A DNA stretch of 64,000 bases from Longilinea arvoryzae (GTDB taxonomy: Bacteria; Chloroflexota; Anaerolineae; Anaerolineales; Anaerolineaceae): assembly GCF_001050235.1 (NCBI RefSeq), contig NZ_DF967972.1, forward strand, positions 1,665,779 to 1,729,778, read 5' to 3'. A model generated the notes under the pieces. That model saw only the letters and a list, made by a program, of their open reading frames with translations. It did no database searches and was not told the DNA's origin. Positions 7,951-17,568 of the stretch are shown here, piece by piece. The position numbers were made by a program, and so were the translations under genes. The stretch's first letter is position 1; each line of letters starts with the position of its first letter.

Positions 7951-9480
7951 ATGGATGACGTGATCCGTCTAGAAAATATCGTGAAGGTCTACCCGCCCAG
8001 CGTGATCGCGGTGGATAACGTCTCGGTCAACTTCCGCAAGGGCGAGATTCACGCGGTGGTGGGCGAAAACGGCGCCGGTAAGAGCACGCTCATGAAGGTG
8101 CTTTACGGGTTGGTGCCGCGCGATGCCGGCGAAATTTATTATCAGAACCAGCCGGTGCATTTTCGCCAGGCCGGCGAAGCCATCGCCGCCGGTATCGGCA
8201 TGGTCCACCAGGAAATTCTCCTGATTCCCGAGTACACGGTCTGGGAAAATATCGTGTTGGGCCAGGAACCCACCCGCCTGCTCGGACAGATCGATCGGGC
8301 CAAGGCCCGTCGCCTGGTGAAGGGCAAGATCGACGAATTCCAGTTCAATCTGGACCCGGATGCGTTGGTGGGCGAGATTTCAGTGGCGGCGCGCCAGAAA
8401 GTGGAAATTCTCAAGCTGTTGTACCGCAACGTCTCGGTATTGATCCTCGACGAACCCACCGCCGTGCTGACGCCGCAGGAAATTCCGCAGTTGTTTGCCG
8501 AGCTCGGCCGGCTGCGCGACGACGGGCATACCATCCTGTTCATCTCCCACCGGTTGGAAGAAGTGCTGACCTTGAGCGACCGGGTGACGGTCATGCGGCG
8601 CGGCAAGATGATTGCCACGGTGGATGCGAAAAGCACGACCAAGGAAGAACTGGCGCGCATGATGGTCGGCCGGGATGTGGTGCTGACCTCGCGGCGGGCG
8701 GCGCATTCGGCGGGCGGGGTCATATTTCAGATCGATCACCTTTCCTACAAAGATGGCGAAGGCCGCCAGCGGCTGAATGACATCAACCTTTCGGTGCATG
8801 CCGGCGAAATTGTGGGCGTGGCCGGCGTGGAAGGCAACGGCCAGTTCGAACTGGTCAATTCGGTAGTCGGGCTGATCAAACCCAGCACGGGCAAGATTCA
8901 GGTCCAGGATAAGGATATTACCAACGCCGCCATCCTCGAGCGGCGCAAGTTGATCTCCTTCGTACCCCAGGACCGGGGCAAGATGGGCGCCAGCCTGAAC
9001 GCCTCGATCATGGAAAACGCCATCATGACCCACCACCAGCTCGATAAGCGCTTCTCACTGTGGCATGGGCTGCTCCTGAATTATGCCCATGCGCGGCGTT
9101 TCACCGATGGCCTGGAAAAGCAGTTTTCGGTGTCGATGGCGTCCAAGTTCAATCCTTTCCGCTCGCTCTCGGGCGGCAACCAGCAGAAAGTCATCCTGGG
9201 GCGTGAGCTGCTGCTCGACAGCGTTTTCGTGCTGCTCGACCAGCCCACCCGCGGCCTGGATGTGGGCTCGATCGAATACGTCCACGAGCAAATCCTCAAG
9301 ATGCGCCAGGAGGATCGGGCTGTGCTGCTTGTTTCGGCCGATCTGGAGGAATTGTTCCTGCTGGCGGACCGCATCGTGGTCATGCACCGCGGCGAGTTGG
9401 TGGCGGACAAACCCATCGAGGAAACCACACTGGAAGAGATCGGGTATTTGATGCTGGAAGGGAAGGGCAAGGCGCAATGA
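7951..9480 (+). CDS. Nucleoside ABC importer ATPase with two nucleotide-binding domains
   Basis: 509 residues with two ABC domains. Domain 1 (about 1-235) has Walker [10 protein letters not shown], a divergent signature (I-S-V-A-A-R-Q-K) and Walker B L-I-L-D-E-P-T. Domain 2 (about 260-505) has a degenerate P-loop (G-V-E-G-N-G-Q), an intact signature L-S-G-G-N-Q-Q-K and Walker B with Gln in place of Glu ([12 protein letters not shown]). That Gln and the degenerate second P-loop are normal for the BMP/NupO group of double ATPases, which supports a nucleoside role. It overlaps the next gene by ATGA, giving translational coupling. The ribosome site is weak and distant (AAAGGTGAG). Confidence 0.9.
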   Translation: MDDVIRLENIVKVYPPSVIAVDNVSVNFRKGEIHAVVGENGAGKSTLMKVLYGLVPRDAGEIYYQNQPVHFRQAGEAIAAGIGMVHQEILLIPEYTVWENIVLGQEPTRLLGQIDRAKARRLVKGKIDEFQFNLDPDALVGEISVAARQKVEILKLLYRNVSVLILDEPTAVLTPQEIPQLFAELGRLRDDGHTILFISHRLEEVLTLSDRVTVMRRGKMIATVDAKSTTKEELARMMVGRDVVLTSRRAAHSAGGVIFQIDHLSYKDGEGRQRLNDINLSVHAGEIVGVAGVEGNGQFELVNSVVGLIKPSTGKIQVQDKDITNAAILERRKLISFVPQDRGKMGASLNASIMENAIMTHHQLDKRFSLWHGLLLNYAHARRFTDGLEKQFSVSMASKFNPFRSLSGGNQQKVILGRELLLDSVFVLLDQPTRGLDVGSIEYVHEQILKMRQEDRAVLLVSADLEELFLLADRIVVMHRGELVADKPIEETTLEEIGYLMLEGKGKAQ

Positions 9481-10514
9481 GAAATAAATGGGTAAGCGGC
9501 ATCACCGGGGTTCTGATTGCCCTTCTGATTGGCGCGCTGATCATGCTGGTGCAGGGATTCAACCCCATCGCCGTCTATTCGGCGCTGTTCGATTATTCGT
9601 TGTTCGGCCTGTATCCGCTGGCGACGACCGCCAAGAACGCGGTTCCGCTGGTGCTGACCGGCCTCTCGGCCTCGATTGCCTTTGCCAGCGGACCGGTCAA
9701 CCTGGGCCAGCCGGGCCAGTTTTTGATCGGCGCGTTGTTCGCCACCATCGGGGGCCTGTACATTCACCTGCCGGCCATCCTGGAAGTCCCCATCCTGGTC
9801 TTGCTGGCAATGCTGGGCGGGGCGTTGTGGTCGGGCGTGGCGGCGCTGCTGCGCATGGCCTTCAACATGAGCGAGTTCATCGTCACACTGATGCTCAACA
9901 TGATCGCCGACTTCTTCACCGCCTGGGCGATCGCGGGCCCGTTCATGGACAAGACGGCTTTTTCAGCCATGACGCCGCAGATCGATCCGGCCGCCTGGCT
10001 GCCGGACATCGGCGGGTTCAGCACCACCATTTTGTTCATGCTGGTTGCCCTGGCGATCTCCTGGTTCGTCTTCAACCGCTGGAAGGCGGGTTACGAATGG
10101 CGGCTTTCCGGCCAAAATTCGCTTTTTGCCCGTCTGGGCGGCTGCAACATCGATAAGAACTACGTTGCGGTCATGTTATTCACCGGCGCGCTGGCCGGGT
10201 TGGCCGGTGGGCTGCTGGTGATGGCCGGACCGCACCGTTTCCTGAAAGGGCTGGGCGCCAACTACGCCTGGGACGGCGTCATGGTCGCCATTGTGGCCAA
10301 CAACGGATTGATTGCCACGCTGCTGTACGGGTTCTTCTTCAGCGCCATTCAAACCGGCGCACTGGGCATGGAGTTGATCACCGACGTACCCAATGAAATC
10401 AGCCAGGTGCTGCAGGCCGTGATGGTGCTGGTGATCGTCGCCAGCCGCGAGGCCATGAACGTGATCCTCGACCGTCGCGAGGCCAAACGCCGGGCAAAGG
10501 AGCGCGCAGCATGA
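9477..10514 (+). CDS. ABC importer permease (BPD_transp_2 family), first of two
   Basis: 345 residues, strongly hydrophobic, with 8-10 membrane segments typical of the ribose/nucleoside permease family (NupP/YufP type). Family-like features are '[17 protein letters not shown]' and '[12 protein letters not shown]'. The C-terminus is basic and cytoplasmic. The start codon overlaps the ATPase stop (ATGA) and the stop overlaps the next start, so the importer genes are tightly coupled. It should form a heterodimeric channel with the product of 10511-11404. Confidence 0.88.
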   Translation: MRNKWVSGITGVLIALLIGALIMLVQGFNPIAVYSALFDYSLFGLYPLATTAKNAVPLVLTGLSASIAFASGPVNLGQPGQFLIGALFATIGGLYIHLPAILEVPILVLLAMLGGALWSGVAALLRMAFNMSEFIVTLMLNMIADFFTAWAIAGPFMDKTAFSAMTPQIDPAAWLPDIGGFSTTILFMLVALAISWFVFNRWKAGYEWRLSGQNSLFARLGGCNIDKNYVAVMLFTGALAGLAGGLLVMAGPHRFLKGLGANYAWDGVMVAIVANNGLIATLLYGFFFSAIQTGALGMELITDVPNEISQVLQAVMVLVIVASREAMNVILDRREAKRRAKERAA

Positions 10515-11404
10515 AGATTCTGGTGGGTTTGATCAACGGTATGATCGCCGGCGCGACGCCGATCCTGCTGGCGGCGCTGGGCGGCGCGTTCACGTTCTAC
10601 GCCGGTATCTTCAACATCGCCATGGAAGGCATGATGCTGGCGGGCGCATTTGGCGCGGTGGTGGGCTCATATTTCTTCCACTCGTGGGCGATGGGCATCC
10701 TGCTGTCGATTGTCTTCGCCCTGGTCCTGGCGCTGATCTTTGTCCTGTTCTCGGTTGTCCTGCATACCGATGAATTCGTCACCGGCATCGCGCTCAACCT
10801 GTTTGCCGTCGGCGCCACCACCTACCTGATGCGCCGCACTTTCGATGTCAAGGGCGTGTTCTCCAATCCCGGCATCATTCCCATGCCGCGCCTGAATATT
10901 CCGCTCATCCAGGATATCCCGTTCCTGGGCGAAATACTCTCCGGGCAGAACCTGATGGTGTATATCGCGGTCGTCGCCGTGTTCGTCACCAGCTTCCTGA
11001 TCTTCCGCACGCGCTTCGGGATGCGGGTGCGCGCCGCCGGCTACAACGCCGCCTGCCTGGATTCGTCGGGCGTGTCGACCGCGCGCATGCGCGTCTGGTC
11101 GCTGCTGCTGTGCGCGGTGCTGTGCGGGCTGGCCGGGGCTTTTATCTCGCTGGGCTACGTGACGCTTTTCGCCGAAAACATGTCGGCCGGGCGGGGCTGG
11201 ATTTCGCTGGCGGCCATCATCCTGGTGAGCGGCAACCCGACCGGCATCGCCGTCATCTCGCTGGTGTTCGGCTTCTCGGACGGCCTGGGCCTGCTGCTGC
11301 AGGATTATCAGGTGCCTTCGCAGTTCACCTCGATGGTGCCGTATATCGCCACCCTGATCGCGCTCTATTTCTACTCGGTAAAGGAAAGGAAGCGCAAGGC
11401 ATGA
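10511..11404 (+). CDS. ABC importer permease (BPD_transp_2 family), second of two
   Basis: 297 residues with about eight membrane segments. The segment '[20 protein letters not shown]' near the N-terminus is the hallmark of the NupQ/YufQ-type permease, and '[12 protein letters not shown]' is the coupling-region pattern. Overlaps the previous and following genes by ATGA. It forms the importer with 6643-10514. Confidence 0.88.
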   Translation: MKILVGLINGMIAGATPILLAALGGAFTFYAGIFNIAMEGMMLAGAFGAVVGSYFFHSWAMGILLSIVFALVLALIFVLFSVVLHTDEFVTGIALNLFAVGATTYLMRRTFDVKGVFSNPGIIPMPRLNIPLIQDIPFLGEILSGQNLMVYIAVVAVFVTSFLIFRTRFGMRVRAAGYNAACLDSSGVSTARMRVWSLLLCAVLCGLAGAFISLGYVTLFAENMSAGRGWISLAAIILVSGNPTGIAVISLVFGFSDGLGLLLQDYQVPSQFTSMVPYIATLIALYFYSVKERKRKA

Positions 11405-12774
11405 AAAAAGCCTGGCAAATCGACCGCGAGTTGAGACTGGCCGCCGTGCCCATGGACCGGCGAACACACTCCAGCCAGTGGTACGACAGCAGCACGGTCT
11501 TCCCGACCGGGGACGACCTGATCGCCATGTTCTGGTATTCACGCGTGCCGGGCTCCGGCGCGCCCGAAATCCCATATGTCGAGATGGTGCAGTCGATGGA
11601 CAACCGGGGTTACGATATGAGCGCGGCTGAGGCCCTGCTGCCGGAAGGCATGGCGCTGGCCAAGGGCGGGGATCGGGACGCGCTGCGCAGGCTGACCGTC
11701 GAATTGCTGGCGGCCATCCATTCCGCGCCGCGCATCGAAAGCGCGCCCTACTGGCGCTATGAACACCCGGCGCGGTGGGAAGACGTGCGGGCGGCCATGG
11801 CGACGCAGGATCCGGGCTGCGACCCGCGCGCGCTGGATCGCCTTGAAGAGCGCACCCTGGCCGGCTGGTTGGGGCAGTTGGCGGGCGGATCGTTCGGCAC
11901 CGCCATCGAAGGTTACCAGACCGCGCGTATCGCCGAGGTGTACGGCGAAATCGATTCCTACGTCACCGCGCCGGAGACGACCAACGACGACGTGGTCTAC
12001 GAACTGGTGCTGCTGGATGTCTTCGAGCGCGCCGGGCGGGCGATCACCTCGCGCGACATCGGCCTGGAATGGGTCAAGCAAATTCCGTTCGGCTGGTCGG
12101 CCGAGTGGGTGGCGCTGCACAACCTCAACGATGGAATCCTGCCGCCCGAGTCGGGCGCCTGGCGCAACCCGTATTCGGATTGGATCGGCGCACAGATGCG
12201 CGGCATGATCTGCGGCATGCTGGCGCCGGGCTGGCCCATGGAAGCCGCCCGCCTGGCGCATATCGACGGCGTGGTGTCGCACGCGGCCAACGGCGTCTAC
12301 GGCGAGATGTATGCCGCGGTGCTGAGTTCGCTGGCCTATGTGCGCAGCGATCCGCGCGCCCTGCTGGAAGAGGCGGTCAGGTACCTGCCGCAGCGCAGCG
12401 AATACGCCGCTGTGGTGGCGGGCTGCCTGGAGACGGTGCGGTCGCAGAGCGATCCCGCTCAGGCCTGGCGGGTGCTGGACGAACGTTTCGAGCAGTACAA
12501 CTGGATCCACGCTTACCCGAATATTGCCGCGGACATCCTGGCGCTGTGGTACGGCGGCGGCGACATGACCCGTTCGTTCAGCCTGCTGGCGCATGCCGGC
12601 CTGGATGTGGACTGCAATGCCGGGCTGGTGGGCACGGTGCTGGGCGTGATGAACGGCGTGCCCGAGAAGTGGGCGGCGCCGCTGGGCGACCTGCTGGAGA
12701 CGTACCTGAAGGGTAAAGAAAAGCTGTCGATTCGGGAATTGGCGGACAGAACGGCAAGACTGGCAAGAAAATGA
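11401..12774 (+). CDS. ADP-ribosylglycohydrolase-family (DraG/ARH-like) enzyme
   Basis: 457 residues starting at the ATG that overlaps the permease stop; the longer open frame upstream is a shadow of the permease. Family signatures are present: '[11 protein letters not shown]' (about 160-170), the metal-binding T-N-D-D (residues 194-197), 'V-S-H-A-A-N-G' and 'L-D-V-D-C-N-A' (Asp402, Asp404), matching the paired aspartate motif that holds two Mg ions in this family. The N-terminal 130 residues are an extension not typical of DraG. Family members cleave N- or O-glycosidic ADP-ribose bonds. Coupling to a nucleoside importer suggests it processes an imported nucleoside or ADP-ribose derivative. 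The stop codon lies in a tandem repeat. Confidence 0.8.
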   Translation: MKKAWQIDRELRLAAVPMDRRTHSSQWYDSSTVFPTGDDLIAMFWYSRVPGSGAPEIPYVEMVQSMDNRGYDMSAAEALLPEGMALAKGGDRDALRRLTVELLAAIHSAPRIESAPYWRYEHPARWEDVRAAMATQDPGCDPRALDRLEERTLAGWLGQLAGGSFGTAIEGYQTARIAEVYGEIDSYVTAPETTNDDVVYELVLLDVFERAGRAITSRDIGLEWVKQIPFGWSAEWVALHNLNDGILPPESGAWRNPYSDWIGAQMRGMICGMLAPGWPMEAARLAHIDGVVSHAANGVYGEMYAAVLSSLAYVRSDPRALLEEAVRYLPQRSEYAAVVAGCLETVRSQSDPAQAWRVLDERFEQYNWIHAYPNIAADILALWYGGGDMTRSFSLLAHAGLDVDCNAGLVGTVLGVMNGVPEKWAAPLGDLLETYLKGKEKLSIRELADRTARLARK

Positions 12775-12817
12775 TGAATGTTGAATGATGAATGCTGAAT
12801 GATGAATGCTGAATGAA
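12772..12817. repeat. 14-bp tandem repeat overlapping the stop codon
   Basis: Three consecutive copies of TGATGAATG(T/C)TGAA cover 12772-12813, followed by a partial copy. The first unit supplies the TGA stop of the glycohydrolase gene. Every unit carries further stops. Slippage here would not change the protein. Confidence 0.8.
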
Positions 12818-12909
12818 AAAGATGGGTAGGTCGGTTCGGAGGGGTGGGTTGGGAAGATTCACAATTTGAGATATGCTCACCCCGGAGAACCAACGTTCAA
12901 AGCCTATGA

Positions 12910-12946
12910 ATCAGGGAGACGCCTGTTGACACAGCGTCTCCCTGAT
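12910..12946. terminator. Strong hairpin between convergent genes
   Basis: A perfect 13-bp stem (12910-12922 with 12934-12946, core AGGGAGACGC) with an 11-base loop lies between the convergent glycohydrolase (plus) and anti-sigma (minus) genes. Neither side has a real T-run, so it is only a probable terminator; it may act from either strand. Confidence 0.5.
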
Positions 12947-12963
12947 CGATTCAAATGCCTGGA

Positions 12964-13716
12964 TTACGGTAGGCTTTCAGCCATCCGGATCAGATCTTCT
13001 TTGCTCACCTGGGCGTCGTCCGTATTGAGACTGAGAAAGACGGCGTCGATCTGCCAGTAAACATTCTGCAGCGGGTAAGCGTTATTCCAGGTGGCCTGAC
13101 CGGTGCTGGCGTCGTTTTCCCAGGCGCCGACGGCGTATGCGGCAGCCTTGCCGTTGAGAGTGATATCCTCTACGGCTGCACTGGGGGCGACCATAAGCGG
13201 AATGATGTCATTGCGCATAGCCTCAACCAGGGTGAGCGCTTTCGTCTCGGTCATGGACGGATCGCCGCCGGGGAGCTGGCGCGTCGCCAGGAAGGTGAGC
13301 AGAACCACCTGGTTGGTCGAGTCATACAGGGCATCGTGGAAGGTGTAACCCTGCGGCAGCCAGGTGGGGCTCTTGACCGTCCAGCCAGCCCGCCGAGAAA
13401 TTTCGTCGACCTTCTGGCTGTCGACCAGGCTGGTCGGGAGAACGGCCGGGTTTGGGACCGTTTCGGACGGGCTGAACCCCAGGTTGAGGAAGCGGATGAA
13501 CGAAGCGCGCACGGTCGGGATGGAAAAGCCCAGGGCCAGTCCGAACGCCAGAACCACCGCTGCACCAATGGCGATCCGCCGAACCAGGACCGATGTCCGG
13601 GCCGGTTCTTTCCGGTTCCAGGGCGCGGCGGCCATTCGATGATAGAACCGCTGGCTGGGTCGGGGGGTGTATCCTTCCAGCGTGGCTGCAATCCATTTTT
13701 CATTCGGCTCGTTCAT
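12964..13716 (-). CDS. Membrane-anchored anti-sigma-like protein
   Basis: 250 residues, starting at the ATG with AAGGAG six bases upstream, inside the 3' end of the sigma-factor gene (17-bp overlap). Residues 1-50 are cytoplasmic and basic, a single membrane helix spans about 52-70, and the remainder is extracytoplasmic with a DUF4367-like C-terminus ('N-V-Y-W-Q-I-D-A-V-F-L-S-L ... L-I-R-M-A-E-S'). Gene order and overlap with an ECF sigma factor support an anti-sigma role. The usual H-x3-C-x2-C zinc anti-sigma motif is absent, so binding to the sigma factor would use another surface. A function as a plain membrane protein is the alternative. Confidence 0.65.
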   Translation of the reverse strand: MNEPNEKWIAATLEGYTPRPSQRFYHRMAAAPWNRKEPARTSVLVRRIAIGAAVVLAFGLALGFSIPTVRASFIRFLNLGFSPSETVPNPAVLPTSLVDSQKVDEISRRAGWTVKSPTWLPQGYTFHDALYDSTNQVVLLTFLATRQLPGGDPSMTETKALTLVEAMRNDIIPLMVAPSAAVEDITLNGKAAAYAVGAWENDASTGQATWNNAYPLQNVYWQIDAVFLSLNTDDAQVSKEDLIRMAESLP

Positions 13717-14266
13717 TTGCGGCTCCTTGCAGGGCCAGATCATCCTGCAAACGATGTAAGGCGCGATGGATGGAAACCGAGACGGTATTTTCCGGCAGGT
13801 TCAGGTGCGCAGCGATCTGATTGACGCGCCAGCCGAGTACGTAGCGCAGCACCACCATCTCGCGCTGATCCTCCGGGATCCTCTGGAGGGCGCCAATCAC
13901 CTGTTCTTCCATTTCACGGGTCAGGACGACCGATTCGGTATTCGGGTCGTCGTCCGCCAGGTCGTCTTGAAGCTGGGTCTGAACCGGATGCGCGGTTTTG
14001 GAACGATATTCGTCGATCAAAATGCGCCGGGCAATCGTCAATACCCATCCCAGGGCGGCATCCGGACCGCCGGTAAAGGACTGGCGTTGCTTCCAGGCGT
14101 GCAAGTAGGCTTCGGCTGTGATATCTTCCGCCTGCTTCGCGTCCCCACGGCCCAAGGCCATCACATAGCGATAGGTGTTGAGGTGCGTGGTTTCAAAAAA
14201 CTGGGCGAACGCCGAATTGTCTACCAGCGGGTGAGTCTGTTCAACGAACCGGTTAGAAAATTTCAA
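13700..14266 (-). CDS. ECF-type RNA polymerase sigma factor
   Basis: 188 residues from a TTG start with GGAG seven bases upstream. Region 2 (about 28-95) shows 'Y-R-Y-V-M-A-L-G-R-G-D-A-K-Q-A-E-D-I-T-A' and 'H-A-W-K', and a region 4 helix-turn-helix (about 125-180) shows 'Q-R-E-M-V-V-L-R-Y-V-L-G-W-R-V' and 'P-E-N-T-V-S-V-S-I-H-R-A-L-H'. No C-terminal extension. It directs polymerase to specific promoters and is probably held by the membrane protein encoded next. I could not identify its target promoters in the window. Confidence 0.88.
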   Translation of the reverse strand: MKFSNRFVEQTHPLVDNSAFAQFFETTHLNTYRYVMALGRGDAKQAEDITAEAYLHAWKQRQSFTGGPDAALGWVLTIARRILIDEYRSKTAHPVQTQLQDDLADDDPNTESVVLTREMEEQVIGALQRIPEDQREMVVLRYVLGWRVNQIAAHLNLPENTVSVSIHRALHRLQDDLALQGAANERAE

Positions 14267-14464
14267 ATGGCTACTCCGTGCTGTTGGTCGACCTTGGCAA
14301 GGTGCTTATATCCATAGAAACGATGTGGAGAGTAAAATCTGACACCTGATGGCCAGAAATTTGACGAAGTAGAGTAGATTTAGCAATTGAATCATGATAC
14401 CTATTGTAATGAACTTAAAATCAAAATGTATTAATGGATCATCCTGTCAATCCACGATATAAAA

Positions 14465-14491
14465 CGGTGCGGTCGATATTCGACCGCACCG
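14465..14491 (-). terminator. Intrinsic terminator of the META lipoprotein gene
   Basis: Perfect 12-bp stem (CGGTGCGGTCGA paired with its complement) around a 3-base loop. Read on the minus strand it lies about 25 bases after the stop and is followed by TTTTATAT. Confidence 0.85.
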
Positions 14492-14514
14492 TGGAAACCC
14501 CCGTTTTTTGTGGC

Positions 14515-15444
14515 TTATTCAAAGACCATGGAGCCAGAATCATACTTCACCAGGAGTACGAGCTTGTTTTCTACGCCGTTCAGCAACAGGCTTCCGATCT
14601 CACCCAGGGACTTGATAAATTCGGTTTCCTGCGATCCTTCACACACCTTTTCCACTGAGACCGAGATGTCGGATAAAGACAGCTTGTTATCTACAAGATT
14701 GTATTTGCCGGAGTAGTTATTGCAATCCGTCTTACCTACCAGTGTGCCATCCTCATTGAATATGATCGTATAGGAACTCGCTTCCACCGGAGTCGTGATT
14801 GTGCCATCGTTGAGCTGTGTTTCAACCCACTTCCATTCACGTTTTGTAAATTGCGATGGGTCAACCACCTCGACCTGGTTACCATCGACGACCTTGATGT
14901 ATTTCGAAACTCCGACGGAAGGTTGGGTTGTGAAAGGATCGTCTGGTTTACGGTCGGTGTAATTCACAACGATCCTGCCGTTTTCGATCGCGGTGGTCTG
15001 GGGCGCAATTCGATCGCCCAGAAGGACCGCATTGGTGCCCTGATAGCCGGTTTCGGTCTGCAGGGCCGCCACGACATAGAAGAACGTGCCGCTGCCGCCG
15101 CTGTTCTGAGTGACCAGAAAAACTACATCCTCCTTACCGTCGCCGTTCAGGTCGCCAAAGGCTTCATTGCCAAAATATTGAGTGACAATTTTCGAAGCCG
15201 AACCAGGCGCAGCTTCGATCTCGGATCGGCCGTCGACCAGGGTTATCGACTGCCCCTCGATGATGTAGGTTGCGTTTTGATATGCCGGATGATCGCTGGT
15301 GGGTGGAATTGTAGACGACGGCTCCGCGATCTCGGTCGGTGCCGTAGCCGTCGGATTTTCGGTATTGCCGTTCGACGCAACCCCACAGCCGGATAATCCA
15401 AAGGCGGCGATGCACAACCAGGTCATCAAAATGATTTTCTTCAT
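14515..15444 (-). CDS. META-domain lipoprotein
   Basis: 309 residues, using the ATG with CGGAGA upstream rather than a Met 12 codons earlier. Lipobox L-S-G-C (Cys20), then a Thr/Pro/Glu linker. Residues about 45-200 carry a strand-rich domain with an 'F-G-D-L-N-G-D-G-K-E-D' segment that resembles a calcium-binding (FG-GAP/EF-like) loop. Residues about 210-305 are a META/HslJ domain: 'W-K-W-V-E-T', 'Y-T-I-I-F-N-E-D-G-T-L-V-G-K-T-D-C-N', 'G-K-Y' and the closing 'L-V-L-L-V-K-Y'. Such proteins sit on the outer face of the membrane; HslJ is linked to novobiocin tolerance in E. coli, but no precise role is known here. Transcribed alone, with its own terminator. Confidence 0.75.
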   Translation of the reverse strand: MKKIILMTWLCIAAFGLSGCGVASNGNTENPTATAPTEIAEPSSTIPPTSDHPAYQNATYIIEGQSITLVDGRSEIEAAPGSASKIVTQYFGNEAFGDLNGDGKEDVVFLVTQNSGGSGTFFYVVAALQTETGYQGTNAVLLGDRIAPQTTAIENGRIVVNYTDRKPDDPFTTQPSVGVSKYIKVVDGNQVEVVDPSQFTKREWKWVETQLNDGTITTPVEASSYTIIFNEDGTLVGKTDCNNYSGKYNLVDNKLSLSDISVSVEKVCEGSQETEFIKSLGEIGSLLLNGVENKLVLLVKYDSGSMVFE

Positions 15445-15616
15445 GAATAATCTCCGTTCGATATCGTAAATTACGTACACCTATAGAAACGGAGAAGCGC
15501 CCGAAATCTGACAGGCATTCTTTCGAGCGCTTTTGAACGGGTTGATTCATGCGCCGGGCAGGGCGGCAAACCGCGCCACCCCGCTCAAGCGCATCGCTGC
15601 CTGCAGCCGGCGTTTC

Positions 15617-15644
15617 GGCTGGCTACCCCACCGGGGAACCAGCC
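15617..15644 (-). terminator. Possible terminator hairpin after the UbiA gene
   Basis: Nested stem: GGCTGG pairs with CCAGCC and an inner CCCC pairs with GGGG. It lies downstream of the minus-strand prenyltransferase stop. No T-run follows, so termination is uncertain. Confidence 0.35.
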
Positions 15645-15677
15645 TGAAAACCGTGCATCCCGGAGAACCGGCAAAAG

Positions 15678-16535
15678 TTAGCGCATAAACCCGGCCACCA
15701 CAAACGCCACCAGCCCCAGCGTCGCGCTCAGATACATCACGCGCATCGCCCTGCGGCCCTGTCCGGGGGTCTGGCTGCGCAGCAGCCGGCGGGTGAAATA
15801 GAGGATGATGCCGTCCATGACGGCGATCGGCAGGATGTACTCCAGCCCGGTTTCACCCAGGAAGATGGGGACCAGGGTCAGGCCGATCATCACCGCGAAC
15901 AGCGCGCCGGAGATGCGCAGCGCGGCCGCCCGGCCGTATCGAATGGCAATCGACTGTGAGCCGCGCTCCCGGTCGCCCTGCATGTCCATGGCATCCCCGG
16001 CGATTTCCTCGGCCAGGTCGAAGACGAAGGCGATCGCGGCAAAGGTCCACACCAGCGGGTCGCCAACCCGCCCAACGCTGACACCGCCCAGAAAGAAGGT
16101 CATGGCAACGTTGGCGCTGACGATCAGGTTGCCCCACAGCCCGGCGGCTTTGAGCTTCCAGTTATACAGAAAACCCAACACCCACAGAACCAGGCAGATT
16201 GCGAATGCAATCGGATGGATGCACAGCGCCAGGATCCACGCGGTGACGGCGGTCAGGACGCCGAAGGCGATCGCCTCGGATGGGGGGATAAGTCCGGCTG
16301 GCAACGGCTTGTGGGGGGTGTTGACGCGATCGACTTCCATGTCGAAATAATCGTTGAAGACCATGGCGGAGCTGGAGAGGAAGAAGCCCAGTGCGAATCC
16401 CAGCCCCAGCGTGGCGGCCCGCGGCAAAGCTCCCAGCGCCAGGACCTGACCCACAACGACACAAATACCCGCTGCCAGCGGCAGTTCGGGGCGGATCAAT
16501 TGCAGCAGCGCTCTGGTTTTTGCGAAGATGCGCAT
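15678..16535 (-). CDS. UbiA-family prenyltransferase
   Basis: 285 residues with about eight membrane segments. Both Asp-rich motifs are intact: 'N-D-Y-F-D-M-E-V-D-R-V-N' (about 61-72) and 'D-L-A-E-E-I-A-G-D-A-M-D-M-Q-G-D' (about 165-180), which bind the prenyl diphosphate through Mg. The motif wording and short length resemble the archaeal geranylgeranylglyceryl-phosphate geranylgeranyltransferase branch more than MenA or UbiA proper. It would join a prenyl chain to an aromatic or glycerol-phosphate acceptor in the membrane. No neighbouring gene reveals the acceptor. Confidence 0.8.
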   Translation of the reverse strand: MRIFAKTRALLQLIRPELPLAAGICVVVGQVLALGALPRAATLGLGFALGFFLSSSAMVFNDYFDMEVDRVNTPHKPLPAGLIPPSEAIAFGVLTAVTAWILALCIHPIAFAICLVLWVLGFLYNWKLKAAGLWGNLIVSANVAMTFFLGGVSVGRVGDPLVWTFAAIAFVFDLAEEIAGDAMDMQGDRERGSQSIAIRYGRAAALRISGALFAVMIGLTLVPIFLGETGLEYILPIAVMDGIILYFTRRLLRSQTPGQGRRAMRVMYLSATLGLVAFVVAGFMR

Positions 16536-16694
16536 TCTATTTCTGAAAGCGGGAGAGGATCGGAAAGCGGCAGTTCGGCGAGCTTTTCTACAGGAAGTAT
16601 ATCCCAGTTGCAGAATCGGCTCGCCGATTAGGCCAGGTAAGCTCCAGGTGGTTTCGGAATGCGCACGCCTGAACCGGCAGGATCCTTTACTGAT

Positions 16695-17390
16695 TTACGC
16701 TGCCATTAATTTGTAGCCCCGGGAGGATGGGCATAAAATCCGGCATTTATTGCATTTGATCCGCCATTCGCCGCCGTCTTCCTCGCCAAATGCAAAATTC
16801 TTGCATTTCTTCTGATCGATAAACAGGCTGCCGTCGAGCGCGCCAACCGGGCAGCGGTCGATGCAGATGCTGCATTTCCCCTGGCAGGGATTATTCTCGA
16901 GGATCGGATCCGGCTCGAGATCGGCGGAAGTGATCACGGCTCCGAGCCAGACCATGTTCCCGTATTCCGGCGTGATTAAAAGCGTGTTCTTGCCGATCAC
17001 ACCCAGACCGGCCTGATGGGCCGCGTTCTTCAACGAGATAAAACCGGTTTGTTTATCCAGGTCGCTATCGTAGTTGCAGGGCTCGATGGCGCCGGTGGGT
17101 ATGGCCAGATGATTGGCTTCTTCCAGAAAATAGGCCAGTTGGATGGTGATTTCATCGATTTCGCGGCTGATCCAGTTTCGAATGATCGTATAGGGAATCG
17201 TGCTGGTCGACTCGGTCGTGCTGTTCAGGAATTTCTTGGCAACGACGATGACCGATTTTGCCTTTGGAAGGATGGCCAACGGATTCGATTTCGGCGGCAT
17301 ATTCTGAAACCGGTCGATGGATGCAATGCCACACAGATCGCATCCAAACAGCATCGCTTTTTCTTTAACGGTTGGTGCGTTGACGCCCAT
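16695..17390 (-). CDS. QueG-like 4Fe-4S double-cluster protein
   Basis: 231 residues, start supported by AGGA five bases upstream. The N-terminal half resembles the epoxyqueuosine reductase family core, with 'A-G-L-G-V-I-G-K-N-T-L-L-I' (about 128-140) and 'W-L-G-A-V-I-T' strands. The C-terminal half has ferredoxin-type cysteines: 'C-Q-G-K-C-S-I-C-I-D-R-C-P-V-G-A' (about 168-183) plus 'C-N-K-C-R-I-L-C-P' (about 213-221), enough for two 4Fe-4S clusters. It is shorter than QueG (about 380 residues) and lacks the C-terminal HEAT region, so it is probably a paralog with another redox substrate. Confidence 0.75.
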   Translation of the reverse strand: MGVNAPTVKEKAMLFGCDLCGIASIDRFQNMPPKSNPLAILPKAKSVIVVAKKFLNSTTESTSTIPYTIIRNWISREIDEITIQLAYFLEEANHLAIPTGAIEPCNYDSDLDKQTGFISLKNAAHQAGLGVIGKNTLLITPEYGNMVWLGAVITSADLEPDPILENNPCQGKCSICIDRCPVGALDGSLFIDQKKCKNFAFGEEDGGEWRIKCNKCRILCPSSRGYKLMAA

Positions 17391-17568
17391 GCTTCCTGCC
17401 TTTCATCCAAATGGAATTTTTACGTAGAATCGATCCGAGGGAGGATCAAGAACCCGGCCTTCTACTGTGACCCAGGCAGGCTGTCAATCTGGAACACAGG
17501 ATCACCGGCGTAACCCATCATTCGGATTGGTCCGGATTCTAGCATGAGGTGGAATTTCGGCAGGCTAG

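Noticed and set aside
11110..11400. Upstream extension of the glycohydrolase frame
   Set aside because: It overlaps the permease in another frame; the ATG at 11401 gives an exact ATGA overlap and a normal protein start.
12772..12817. Short CRISPR-like array
   Set aside because: Units are contiguous 14-mers without spacers and there are no cas genes.
14267..14460. Possible tRNA or small RNA between the sigma factor and META lipoprotein genes
   Set aside because: No cloverleaf, T-loop or anticodon arm could be built from this stretch.
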